Below, in pieces: positions 48,454 to 61,359 of a DNA stretch of 64,000 nt. Positions within the stretch are counted from its first letter, which is position 1. Each line of letters opens with the position of its first letter. The translations under genes were made by a program, and so were the position numbers. Below the pieces are notes generated by a model. It did not search any database. It had not been told where the DNA came from and was given only the letters and a program-made list of their open reading frames with translations. This DNA comes from Marchantia polymorpha subsp. ruderalis. Lineage: Eukaryota; Streptophyta; Marchantiopsida; Marchantiales; Marchantiaceae. The DNA is taken from positions 5,064,501-5,128,500 of the forward strand of contig AP031352.1 in assembly GCA_037833965.1 (NCBI GenBank), written 5' to 3'.

Positions 48454-50789
48454 TAACTTTGACTGAGTTAGGTTAATCTGTTAACATATTGGATGTATAT
48501 AGCTTAAGTTAGTCAAACTTATAAGATCTCTTTGTTAATATGTGTGATGTATGTGGTTCAATATATCGAATTTGAGCTTCTTGAAGATTAAAGCACATTA
48601 CAATAAGTAGTTGTAGCATCTATAAGTTTGACCTAGTATTTTATAATTATTATGTTGGATTGTGAATATTCATGTTCATACATAAAGTGCAAATCATGAT
48701 GACTGCCTATAATTTTCTTCGTCTACATGATTAATTCAAGTTGTAAAATAAATGATTACATCATGGTGATGAATAAAGACTTGTTGAGATTTCATCACAA
48801 CAAGGGGAAAGTATTATATATTAATTAATTATAATTAAATGGTATTAGTCAAACTTCTTGTTGTTATATCACATGATCAAGTTCATACATCAGATAAGTA
48901 TAGTTTGCTTGATTCTTCTAGATTTTACTATTCTTTTGGTTGATCATCTATTTTTAAAAAGCATGTGCAGTATACAACATATTTTTCCATATTGGTAAAG
49001 AAAGAGATGGATATATAGAACTAAGACGAAATAAAATTTAGCAGATACGTAAAATCTAGTTAGTTTTTTTTTTACTTTTGTGACAAACAACTTAGCTATA
49101 TCAGCTATATCATTGTGATGAATTTACACTTTTGAAGTCATTAGTTAAACACGTCTTTACTTTTTCATTTATTTCAGTTCGATCAACATATTTTTTAAAA
49201 AATTATAAAGAAAACATTTATTTTTACGTGAAAGAATTTTGTTTTAAAAATTAAAATATATCAAGAATTATTTTCAATGTTGAAATATTTAAGCTTGAAA
49301 TTTTATATAGGCCAATTGCTTCATATTTACTTTATGTTATTTCATCATGCAAATGTAACAATGACTTACTCATTTCATGAAGCTTGTTCATTGTCTTCAA
49401 TTTATTTATCAAATGTTAACAAATTTATAATAATTGAATAAATTTTAGTTTTTTATTTACATTATTACATGTCAAGAAATTTGAGTTCAGTTAAAAACTT
49501 AACATCAGATTTTTAATAACACCACATCTCAAGTTAATGCAACAAAAAAATATTCAATTATAGTATTCATATTAATTTCTCTTTTTTATGCATACAAATA
49601 TATCCAACTAAATTATATTTCAAGTATTCCAAAATCTCAATAATAAATGAGTTTATTATGTGAATCATTATCATCATAAACCTCTATTTTCATAAAGTTT
49701 AAAGATAACATCTACAACAAACATTTTCAACATATTGTTACTACTAACATGTTTGTTTAATCATCAACCAACATTTCAATCTTTTTTTTCTTCATTGCGT
49801 CCGTTCAATGATTTAAAGCATGTTCAAGAGCTTGTAACTATATTTACATAGATTGAAATCTTAAAATAAATAAAATTTTGTTATCGTATATTTATCATAC
49901 GTGAAACAAAACTATTTTTATTTATTAAGTTTGTACTAGAATCTAATGTATATGTTACAAAATGCAACATCTCATTTGCCAAAAATTGCCTTGACACCAA
50001 TAAATAAATCTTTAATGACCTCTAAAATAATGCAACAAATATTATATATTTATATATTATCAATATATATGTATTATATTAATTTTATCCAACAAATTTA
50101 AATTTGAAATACACAATATTTTTTTAATTAATGATCAATTTTTTGTACATAAAAAAATATTTCAAAATTATATATAAAAGAGGGAAAGAAGAGATTGAAA
50201 ACTTCTCGATATTTTAATTTTAATTTTATAGATTAATTTGTAAAAATAATTTTTTATTTTGTATTTTTTGACTTTATTTAAAATTTTAAATAAATTCAAA
50301 ATTATTATACACTAAACTAGAAAAAAATAACGTTTCATTTTTTCATATTGAAATTTTTTTTCATATTCTTTAAAATTTTTTAACTATAGTGTGAATAGAT
50401 AAGATTTATTTTAATTTTTTTATAAAAAATTTAGTTTATTTATCTTATTGAAATGTATTATTATTTGAAACTCAAAAAATAAAATTTATTCAAAATAATA
50501 AATAAAATATTTTAAGATACATCATATAACATCTCAAAAAAATTATTGGCTTTATTCGATCATCACAATTTAACAGCGCAATGTACATCAAACGATCTCT
50601 TGTAGTAAATCTCTTTGCGATGAACCTGCATTTTGACCGGAAGTTTTATGAAGACAAGTAATCAATATCCATTGATCAAATATTTTTTTCATTAATTAAT
50701 ATAAATTGATACCATAAAAGTTCTATAGAATGACTAGGTATCAGATGTCAATATTACTTACAAAAATAATCATTTGTTTCTTCTACAAG
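48454..50789. other. very AT-rich stretch
   Basis: One of the most AT-rich parts of the window, with long A/T runs and no credible ORF or element ends. It could be decayed transposon sequence, given the hAT relic that follows, but I see no direct evidence. Confidence 0.6.
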
Positions 50790-53700
50790 TAGTGGCAAAG
50801 CTAAGATAGGACTTTGCGTCCCCACATCCCCCTACCCTCTAAGCTCAAGAAAAGTGGCTTACATGCAAATCTTAAACCTGACGCATTTTCAGAATAAAAA
50901 ATGTCATGATAGAAAATGCACCACGAGCTTTACAATATGATGACTCACTTACATTTGTAATCCTAATTATCTCGCGCTTTTATCTATAGCTATGATTGTT
51001 TTGTGGTCGGAGGAGTTGAGTTTGCATGTATCAGGGATGTCAAACTCTTGTGCATGGAAACATCAATATATAAAGTATCTATTCATGATCGCATTGAAGT
51101 TGCTATCCTGGTTTGAAATCAACCATTTTGTCCTATCCGGCCTCTTCAAGGAATAGAATTTGGAAGATCTATAAATCCAAGATACTATTTCAATCATAAT
51201 TGTTGAATTAATATTATACAAAACATGGTGGCAAACTTTGTTATTTTTACTTTTAATGGTTTGCTTTGAATACTTGACTTGAATACAACACTACAAAGTA
51301 CAGTGTGTATTGCTTTTCCTATTACTTATTTGCGCAAGATACGCAAGCTTCCAAGCAATTCATCGGTCAAGGTGTTGCAAGTTGGAATAAAATAATTGAA
51401 AAAGATTGCAAACCGACAAAACATGCCGATAAATACACTTCAGTTCACTCTTTGCACTTGACTACTTGGAAGTGAAGTGTAAAGAGTGAGCTCATACTCA
51501 ACTAGAATTTTTGGATTGAGATCACATTGTTTCGTCAATCTCAACAACAAAAAGCTAATCACATATTTTGATTGATAGCTATCAAGAAAGTGCAATTTTT
51601 GTCACATCGAGATCTTGCTTTTTACGGTCATGATGATTCTAAAGACTCATTCAATCTTTCCAGTCAATATTATGCCAATTATCAGCATATTTGCCTCGAT
51701 CGTGCACAAAAAAATGCGATGATTACATCTTGAAACATCCAGAATGACATATTAAAGGCCATGATTTCATGAATACAAGAACATATTGTAAAACAAGTCG
51801 GTGACAACTTTTTTCATATGCTAATTTATGAGTTTCAAGACGAATTAACAAAGAAACCAATATTTTTGATTGTAGTATTTGTCAAAAGATTTATCTTAAT
51901 TTAGTAAAAAATCTTGAATATGATATTTGTTGTTGATACACGTTCAAAATCATCGATGGCCATCATTGTTTTCACTTTGAGTCAAAATGATCTTTTGCTA
52001 TAATGTGTATAAGAACATTGCTGTGATGGAGCATCTAATATGCATGGAGATACTAACGAATTGAAAACAATCATACAAAGAAAATTACATTCAAAATATT
52101 ATGTGTATTTTTTTGCACATCAACTCCAACTTGCTCTAATGTTAACAGTCAAGAACCACATCAAAGTTTGCCAGTTTTTTGCTGAGCTGTACTCATTATG
52201 TGTCACTTTTTGTGCTTCTTGTGAATAGGCAGATCAATTTTAAAAAATGCAGGTAGCCAGCATCCACGAGGCAATTGTTGGCAAAGAAGCCATAGCAGGT
52301 CGTGGATTAAATAAAAATCATTCACTTTGACGGCCAAGAGGTACATAATGCAAAATTCATTTCAGTTCTATTTGTTGTGTGCTTGATCGTGATGACTCTA
52401 TTGTTAAAGTGCCCAAAATTACCATGGAAAATGCAACCAAAACAAATTTAGTATCGGAGCCGTCAAGACTATTGAAAGTGATATGCGACTTTGATTTTGT
52501 TCTAATATTATTCATCACGAAGGCAATTTTAAGCAAATCAAGTGTTAATCTGAAGCTTTACAACAAAAAAACATCATCAATGTTATGCAGCTTGTTGATG
52601 TTACAAAGTATAAATTGATTGAAATGCAATCTGAAGTAATATGAAAAACGTTTCGTGGAGCGATTACATTTCTTTTGTTTTGCAAAAAATATCACTATTC
52701 TTGATATGGAATCAAGTTAACTGACTATGGGAGGTTCTTGTCATAATTTGGACACCATAACTTTCAATCACTATTAGCATCGCGTGGAAATCTTTTTCAA
52801 CATTGTAGATTTAGAGTTAAATGAGTTTGATGATTGTTATCTTGAATGTTTGTGTGTATTGTTGAAATGAATTGCCTACCTATGTCCAAATCATCATCTC
52901 GCTTATGAAAACGTTTCAGAGCTAATTGAATTAGGAATGATGTATTCACAAGAATTTGAACAATATGATATGATGATGTTAGAATAGCAGATTCTTCAAT
53001 TTTGCATAGAGCTAAGGACAAACGAAGCTTTGTCTCGGATTCAATCTCCCTTCGCTTTAGCGATCAAGCTATTTAAATTCAAAAAGTTTTTTAACATATC
53101 ATCTTGTATTTTGACTATTTAGTCTAGCCTTTACTTTACCTGTGAGCATCGTGTCAACACAACACACATTCTCAACTGTGAAAATTGTGAAAAAGCTGTT
53201 CAGGAACAAAATGAACGACAGTTATCTTGCTTACGCTCTAAGTTTGTTTGTTAAAAATAAGTAATAACCACCAATCTTATCATCAAAAAATTTTAAGCGC
53301 TCAGCATTCGACGCTTTCATTTGGATTAATACACAGAATTCAGGCTTTTTATATTTTGGATTAACTTTTTTAAGTTCTCTCTCCCATGGGAATAAGGAAT
53401 TTTGATTTTAAATAATGTAGTTCAATAACAATATTAGTCATTTAAATGCCAATTTTTTGTTTGTGCAGCGCTACAAAAATACTTGGTGAGAAATCTCCAT
53501 CAAAAAAATTATGGCTCCATTAGTGTCTACATGCTTACACGGTTGTTATATTTTGAACAATTTATGAGATAGATGGTTAAAATTCAATTTATCTCATTCA
53601 TATGTAGTTTATTCAATAAAAAGTTTTCTCTTGCTTTGATCCGAAGGGTTTGAATGAGACTTCTTTGGCTTTACAAAATTACTAATATTACTTAATAAAC

Positions 53701-53878
53701 TTAAGAAATGATTTGGATTTTAAACATAAATGTCTTTTTTATCTTATTTGATCATCAAGTTAAACATATAAAAAATAGATATTCAATATTATAACTTTTT
53801 TGATGTCAAGTGAATCTGAAATTAATATTTTTCATTATTTTAATTTTTTTATTATTCCAGACTTAGCTAATGTTATTA
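50790..53878 (+). mobile_element. hAT element relic (ZMYM1-like/DUF4371 type), tentative ends
   Basis: The coding relic is described separately. Proposed ends are TAGTGGCAAAGCTAAGATAGG at 50790 and, reversed, TAATAACATTAGCTAAGTCTGG at 53878, which share AGCTAAG and several outer bases with a one-base indel. The adjacent eight bases (TCTACAAG and CTTCGAAG) agree at only four positions, so the ends are tentative. The three-kilobase span is normal for this hAT group. Confidence 0.5.
51090..53264 (+). pseudogene. hAT transposase remnant with TTF finger, DUF4371 and dimerisation domain
   Basis: Domain order matches plant TTF-type hAT (ZMYM1-like) proteins. A zinc-finger region reads LLSWFEINHFVLS and, later, CVYCFSYYLFAQDTQASKQF, GVASWNK. 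A DUF4371/RNase H-like part reads FYGHDDSKDS, NIQNDILKA, QVGDNFFHMLIYEF, CDGASNMHG and AHQLQLALMLTVKNHI. The C-terminal dimerisation segment reads TFSTVKIVKKLFRNKMNDS, YLAYALSLFVKNK and a natural TAA at 53262-53264. Many stops and frame changes interrupt the region, so it is long dead. Base composition is as AT-rich as its surroundings, consistent with long decay. hAT transposases cut and paste DNA with an 8-bp target duplication. Confidence 0.85.
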
Positions 53879-56295
53879 CTTCGAAGAAGACTTGGAGGGA
53901 GGTGTAACAGGATGCTAATCTGTTACACAAGGTGCTAACCTCATATTTTTCAGTGCAAAATGCTTTCGCAGATCTTATTTTATACATATTATTTTATCAT
54001 AAAATTTGAAAAAAAAATAAAACTAAAGTTACAAAAATTAGCTATAAATAACTGAAAGAGCGTAATGAAATACAATATATCACTGTTTTTTGATACAATT
54101 GTTGTGTATGAAGTGTAATATTGATCTACAAAAAAATATTTGGGAATTCATCATATAACATGCACATCAATAATTGAAGTATCATTATATTAGTCAAAAA
54201 TTAAAATTTCAAATAAATGTGAACAAAATTTAAAATTCTTCTTATGAGCATATAATTAGTTATTCATAACGTTTTGTAAATAAATATATAATATAATCAA
54301 TTTTTATCTTATCACTCTATAAAATAACATAATTCATAAGTTTAAAATACATTAAATATTAATTTCTTTTGATTAAGGTAAATTGTAAAAATTTTAACAT
54401 GAATTTGATCAAATTTATGATTTCAGTATCAAAAGGTACAAATATAAATAAATAAGAAATATAATTGATCTAGTTTTTCTTTTGGGAATTTTTTTTATAA
54501 TCTATTGTTTTGAAAAATCATCATTATTCAATATAAATGAATACAAAATTGAATTTTCAAATAACATTCTTCTTACTAGTTTTTTAATTTTACAAGGTTT
54601 ATGTGTCTTGTGTTAATATTATTATTATTTTCTTAATGTTGTAATAATTTACACACAAAAAATATTTTTATATCGGAAAACATGAATGTTATGATTAAAA
54701 AACTTAAAAATTAGAAATGTTTAAATAGATACAAATGAGAAATTAGCACTAGTTTACAACCGTTTTATAACTTCAAGAATATCAAATTCAATGACAAATC
54801 AAAATATTATTATATTTATCTATGTAATTTTGCAAAATTTATGAGTATAAGTCTCATTAGCATATTATGATACAATTTTTTATGTTGAAATTATACATGA
54901 CTATATATTCATTGACTAAGACATTCATGAGAAATTTTTTTAAATCACATTTAGCATTAATAGAAATTTATTGTCAAATTTATTTGTGTTTAGATATTTT
55001 TTTTGCATTAACTTCTTTTTTTGAAAGTAGCTTTAGAGGTTTTGTTAGAAAATATAACATAGTTTCAATTGAACTTGATACATATGTAAATATTAAAAAT
55101 TGACATCATATATTCATCTGAATATGGCATATTTTTTATAAAAATAAATTATTTGAGTTCATTTGTAAATAGCTTATTAGATTACTTGAATTTTATTTCA
55201 ATTTAATTAAAATTTTGATATTTTCATTTATAAATAAATTACAATCATATAAAAATAAGTTAAAACTTAAATTTTTAGATTGTATAGAAGTTTAATAATC
55301 ATCAATATGGTGATATGATTATGTATTATTATAATAGAAATTAATTATTCTAGGTTTTTAAAAATATCTATATAGTTAATTTTCTATATTCTAAATATTC
55401 TCTTATAGATATTATAATTTTATGATAATTATATTCTTCATATAAATTATTTTTTGGATACGAACTTTAATATACATATTGACATTGATAAGAATAGAAA
55501 CTAAATTTTGAAAATATTCAATGACTTTTTTCTTATTTTATTTTTTTTAATATTATCATTTTTTACTATGTTTTTATCTTTATACTTTTGAGTTTTTATA
55601 ACTATTCAAATTTAAATTAAATTTTCTAGAACTTTCAAAATTTTATCTAATCATAATGATTTCTCAACATAATTTTTTATATATGACTTTACAATCCAAA
55701 ATATGCAGTTTAATATATAATATAAATTTTTTTATATATTATACATTTATTGAATTATTAGTGTATGTAGTACTTGTATCAAATGGACCAACTTAGATGG
55801 TAAGAGTAAGTGTGAGCAAGCAAATATTTTATTTATGTAGATTAAAGATTGATGAATGGGAGTAGTCAAAATAAGTTAAAAAAAACCTATTGGGAATGTG
55901 GTTTTACAATGTTTCCATGTGAAGAACACTATCCATGCACTTATTACTTTTATGATTAATCTTGCTTACAAAATACCAACATGTTTTTCAGCAGTGTTGC
56001 GTGAGAGAATGCTACATATAATTGATCATAGAATAAGATCTCATTCATGTTGTAGTTTAAATCACACCGCACTTGTAGTGAAATCCAACGTTTTTCCTTT
56101 TTTTGAACAAAAATAAATAAATTTGATTATGGAAAGTATACTTGCTTCAACTACAACTTTACCGAAGTAGTGATTCAAATTAGACCATTTAAAAAAAATG
56201 CAAGGTACAGGTTGGAAAGAGAAAAATCACATCAAATCTTTCTAAATTGCCAATCAACCACAATAGTGACAGTTTCACTATCTTCATAACATATA
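53879..56295. other. very AT-rich stretch
   Basis: No genes. A small inverted repeat, GTGTAACAG with CTGTTACAC, lies near 53902-53928, just outside the proposed hAT end. The remainder is A/T-rich low-complexity sequence. Confidence 0.6.
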
Positions 56296-56949
56296 TGCTT
56301 GATGGAACCCCATCAAAACGTAAATGGCTTGATGGTATCCATCAAGTTTCAATTTACCCAATGGGATCCCACCGACGGCATACTGTCTGTGAGCTCTAAT
56401 ACGTGTTTTAGTTCGGATATGTTCTTGTACAAGTGAGTTCCAATACGTGTTCTTGTATGAAATTTTTTTAATTCATGTTTTTTGCGATGGCTTCGACGGC
56501 GTGTCACATGAGTTTTTACAAAATGAATATACTCTCGTCCGCGATTTCCGAGCCAACCAAATTTATCGAAGCTTCTAGACATTAAGGGTTGCGTTTGAGT
56601 TCCAAAAACAATCTACACAAGCACATTGAATCAAAGAAATAGCTTTTGAATATGGAAACATTGATCTGAGAGACAATGCAATGCCACTAGCAGTACACCT
56701 TTTGTAATCGTGAGATCTAGCGTCAAACCATCAAATTTCTGCTCCAGCAGATCTACATCATCAGACTGCCACAATGAAATTTTTTGTGCGTATGAATTGT
56801 TGTGGGCAAATTCATCCTTGAAACAATGGTGTGTTCTTAAGGAGTCAATTTGACGGTGACGTGGACCGTTTGGTGAGTTCCTATCGAATAAATTGAAATT
56901 TGATGGATCCCATCAAGCAATTTACATTTTGATGGGATCTCATCAAGTA
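56296..56949. mobile_element. MITE-like element with about 60-bp inverted ends
   Basis: The left end (56296-56357) and the reverse complement of the right end (about 56889-56949) agree over about 60 bases with some eight mismatches: TxCTTGATGxxATCCCATCAAAA, GTAAAT, GCTTGATGG, ATCCATCAA, TTTCAATTT. Each end contains two CTTGATGG..CATCAA palindromes, so each could itself form a hairpin. The 654-base element encodes no transposase. Inside, a segment with AATACGTGTT is duplicated imperfectly (about 56397 and 56451). The superfamily is undetermined because no clear target duplication was seen. Confidence 0.75.
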
Positions 56950-57930
56950 AATATCTCTTATCTTCATACTATATAGTGAAGAAAAATGGATGTATGAAGA
57001 TATACTAATTTGATCAATCAAGACATCACCATATTTCATGTGACATTTTTAGACTCTGTCCATAATCCTTAACTTGAGTATTATAAGGCGGTTAGGGTTT
57101 GAATTATGTTAAAACTCAACATATTAGAAATGTATATATGTTTTGAAAAATTGAGATTTACAATCTATATTTTCTTATGAAATTTTATGTTTAATTTAAA
57201 TATGTAGATTCAAGATTATGATTCAAGATATTTCAAAGATGTTTGATTAGATGCCATATATATTTTATTTATTGAATTTAAAATTAGAATGCCCTGAAGT
57301 TGAATAATTTATTGAAAATTCATTAAAATATTGAATTGAATTTTAAATATTTACATTTTTCTAATCAGACCATATTCTAATTTTCAGGTTGTATACATGC
57401 GATAATTCAAATTATGTTTATGATTTTTGAAATTAAATTTCTTCCTCAAATTCAGTCAACAGTGTTAAGTTAATTTACTTCTGTCATGTCATTACATTAA
57501 ATATGAATAAATTCATTTCGAATTTGAAAAAATATACATTACGTATCTTCAGAGTTACTTAAATTATAAAACTAACAACGTAAACGTTATATTATTACAA
57601 AAAATCAAAAAATAACATATCTATTGAAGTTTTAAAAAATCAAGTATTTCAGTGGAGATGGAGAAATAAAGTGAGACTTGAAACGAGCTTTATTCTTTCC
57701 GGACAAACTAGTCATAGTCGCACAAGATTGACTAGATCCAGTTAGTTTGAATATCATACTCGTAACTAGCAAGAATATCTATTTAAAATAACCTACAAGA
57801 TATGAAAAGCCATATAGAATGCATAACTAGCAAAAAGTAATGGGCAATGAAAGACAAATATGCATATGTCTATAAATCAGCGGTAGTATCATGAGATCAG
57901 TGACTATATAAAGTGCACAAAGGATGTATT
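56950..57930. other. AT-rich stretch up to the composition boundary
   Basis: AT-rich without recognisable features. At about 57.93 kb the sequence changes to GC-rich within roughly a hundred bases. Confidence 0.55.
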
Positions 57931-60709
57931 GTGGGTAACTTGGCGATTGTGAGGAGGGAGACCCGACCAAGTCGATATAATATGTCGAATCGGCGCGACG
58001 TAAGTCCGAGACTGTCGCAAAACAACATCTTGCGTTCCGCGACCGCTTACGATCCTGACAGGTTGTAGAACGCAAAGTGCACGTTTGCGTCATGTCATAC
58101 ACCATACTAATAATGGGACAATGCTCAGATCTGGACCCGAAACAAAATATGGACAAAGTAGGCTCTTTCACCAACGCTCGATAGAAGAGGAGCCCAGATC
58201 GAGCTGGTGAGGATGTCGACCCCTGTTCCTGCGTTACAGGTTCCTGCATGAAAGTGCAGCGTGGAGCACAGGAGCCCAAGATCGGTCGCGTCAATGTCTG
58301 ACGGATGCGACAGTACACCGAAATAGCGGCGTACATTGCGACGCTCCAAGAACGTTTCCTCGTTACCGGCCACTAACTCGACATGGGTTCCGTGGAACTG
58401 ACTTAAAAGGAGGCCCCCCGGTTTGTCCAAAGTTTGGTGTGGGGGCCCGGAAGTGGTCCGATTGTCCACTAATAATGGAGGGCGGATTTGCATGTACCGT
58501 GTGACCTGACCCGAACGAAGCGAGAAGATGATCCGTGAATCGGAAATGCCTCAGGGCCAATTTATGGCGGAGATGCCCACAAAAGCTGGAATCACGGGTG
58601 GCTGGATATCCACGGGATTGCAGGTCGGGTAGGCCGCGGGCAGATCGCTCCGGAGCCCGAACGGGCTTGACCGAGAACTCTCTGGCCGCTCCGTTCTGCG
58701 TTCTGCAGTCGTCCGGCCAGTCGCCAGTCTTCGGTCCCCGGTCCCCAGTCGCCAGTCCCGAGTCGCAGAGCGAGGGGACGACCGCCTGCGTACATTGATT
58801 GGGAGCGCTGGGGACCTGGGAATGGATGATTCTTCCGTGCGGAGCAGAAGGCAGAAGGGACGGGGCAGCAAGACGATGGGCTCAATCAATCTAGGGCTCC
58901 AACCCCACGGATTTCACCAGCACTTTACCAGACCTACAACGAACAACCGCAGTCCACAGTCCACGGTCCACCAGAAGTTTCATCGGTACTGCGCGGATGT
59001 TGTAGATGGCTCGAGGCGAGCGAGAAAAAGGGTGTACGTGTACGCGTCTTTATCCTCGGGTTCAAATCGTCCCAGTCGGAAGGGTTTGGCTTTTGAGGTA
59101 CACTATCATGGCCATCATTAAGAATTATGGGACAAACCTGAAGGACATGGAGGGCTACAGGCTCCTCGTACTCTGCTATCTGTTATCTCTTACTTCCCGT
59201 CCCTTCCATACGGATATTTGACTTGATTGCCTTGCATTTGCGAGACATTCCGAATTTCCGAGTTATTGCGGATAAGGCCAATTAGCGACGTGCTTACCGG
59301 GCTCATCTCCTCTCGCCCAGAGATACAGTACGGCGGTCGTCCGGCAGCTTTTCACACAGTCGATCATCAACTGCATCGATCATCGCCGGCCTCCCGTCGC
59401 TTTCGACGGGCGACGGCGAGGCATCTGCGCGTCCGTCCGGCGGTTGCCCGCCGAACTTGGCCGGATGGAGAGACGCCCGCAGTCGGGCGGCCAAACGTGG
59501 AAGGCATGGAACGTGAGTGCGCGCAGAGGGGCTATAGTTGGAGGAGCAACTAGTTGGACGGAAGGGCCGCAAGCCAGGCAACAGAATGCCAGGGTGTCTG
59601 TCATAGCGCGAACATGAGAATCGAAGAAGCAAATGATCGCGGAACACTTGAATGATTTGCATTGGAGCGACGTCCTGCAGAACGGTCTTCATTTCCTTTT
59701 ATTAGATATCTCACAATTCATATCCCTTTTGGGCGAGGGGAGAAGAGACGTAGGGGCCTTTTTTACCCCGCCCTAACTTTTGGGTTGTTGGCTGGATGAC
59801 ATCCAGGCCAGTTGCCAACAAAGTTACAAACACGTCGGACATACCGCACGCACTTCGGCGAGAACCGCGAGATATTCTCAGGAAATCGCGAGCGGGGCGA
59901 CAGCAGTTGCGAAAATCGCAAGGTCAAAGGCCGCTCGCGATTTCCATCATTCATGATTCACCCCGTCCGCGTGACTCTTACGTGCCAAACACGCCCACAC
60001 CCCGTCGGGTCAGTGCTCTTCCAGCCGCTGCCCGGTCTGCCCGCTCGAGGCATGAAAGAAATACCACTCCTTCCAGCCCCATGCCGAGAGTCATGAGCAT
60101 GCAGGCATACCATCGAGGATCATGGGGTTGACCCATGATCGGAATCATCTCATCAACTCCCCCCTGTAGATGAGCGCTGCCCGGCCCGAGCGGGCTGGCC
60201 GATTTCCCCCAGACGGCCTGGCCATGGCCGGGCCGGGCCGGGCTGTCGGAAGGGAGCGAAGAATGACGGGCAGGGACCATATCGAACATCGCCGGTCAAG
60301 GGGAAATTCCGGAAGACTCAAAGGGCACCGTTTGCCACTCCGAGGCTCTCACCCTCTTTGTGCCTCGGACCGCAGCAATATGATTGAGCGGCACCCGGGC
60401 GGCGATGGCCGGACGGTGGGTTTCCCGGCCAGCGGCTGACGTCAATAGCCACAGTTCAGATACAAAGCGTTTCCACGCGGCGGTGGGGTATTGGCGGGCG
60501 CGGGAAAATGATCCGTGGGGGCTTGGAAGAAAATGGCCAGGAAAATGGTTCAAAATGCGGGGAGAAATTAGGGACCCAGGCCGTGGGACCAGGGCTGGGC
60601 AGCAGGCGCTGGGGCAGCTAGGGCAGGTTGTGTGTGGGACGTCCGAGACGAAACGTACGAGGTCCGAGGTCGAGAGCCACGGCTGGGCAGTAGTAGTGGC
60701 GTTCTTCCC

Positions 60710-60741
60710 TCGCTCGCTCGCTCGCTCGCCCGCCCGCCCGC
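60710..60741. repeat. CTCG/CCCG tetramer run
   Basis: Six to seven CTCG-type units grade into CCCG units. Confidence 0.9.
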
Positions 60742-60926
60742 AAGCCCGCCCTCCCTCCCTGCCTCCCTCGAGGCCCTCCTTCTGTGCCCAGCTTTGCGTT
60801 GATGAGTCTCGGCAGGCAACGTTCTCTCACCGAGAAAGTGCTCTTCGCTCCCTGGAGCACGGCAGCACACCTCCCCCCCCATCTCTGCTCTCTGCTCTCT
60901 GCTCTGCTCTGCTGTGCTCTCTTCCC

Positions 60927-60997
60927 TCCATTCCATTCCATTCCATTCCATCCCATCCCGTCCCGTCCCGTCCCCTTCCCTTCCCTTCCCTTCCCTT
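60927..60997. repeat. pyrimidine pentamer tract (CCATT to CCCGT to CCCTT)
   Basis: About fourteen pentamers whose unit drifts from CCATT to CCCAT, CCCGT and finally CCCTT, like a microsatellite growing by successive mutated units. Confidence 0.9.
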
Positions 60998-61176
60998 GGC
61001 CCTCCCGTGCGTCTGTCCACTCTTCCATACTGTTGTGTCTCATCTCCTCTCCCCTCCCGTTGCAGGCTAACGCACTAAGCCTCAGCCCGGGGCCTTGTCT
61101 CACAGTGCTCGCGTACTCAGGTTTCAAGGCATCTCGTCTGTCTGGCTGTCTGTCTGTGCCCCTCTAGACTTTTCTC

Positions 61177-61239
61177 CTCATCTCATCTCATCTCATCTGC
61201 TGCTCTGCTCGACCCGTCTCTTCTCTTCTCTTCTCTTCT
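61177..61239. repeat. two adjacent CT-rich pentamer repeats
   Basis: TCTCA repeated (61177-61198) followed, after a short interruption, by TCTTC repeated (61217-61239). Confidence 0.85.
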
Positions 61240-61325
61240 GCCCTGTCCTCTCCTCTCTTCTGCTCTGCTGTGCAGTCCCGCGGTCTCGTCTTCTGCCATC
61301 CTTTTGCGCGGTGGCCTCCATCTCA

Positions 61326-61359
61326 TCTCTCTCGCTCTCTCTCTCTCTCTCGCGCGCGC
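61326..61359. repeat. (CT)n followed by (CG)n
   Basis: About twelve CT units with one interruption run into about five CG units. Confidence 0.9.

Noticed and set aside
57827-58493. Two overlapping minus-strand ORFs of 169 and 122 codons
   Set aside because: No recognisable domain; they straddle the AT-rich to GC-rich border, where open frames change with composition.
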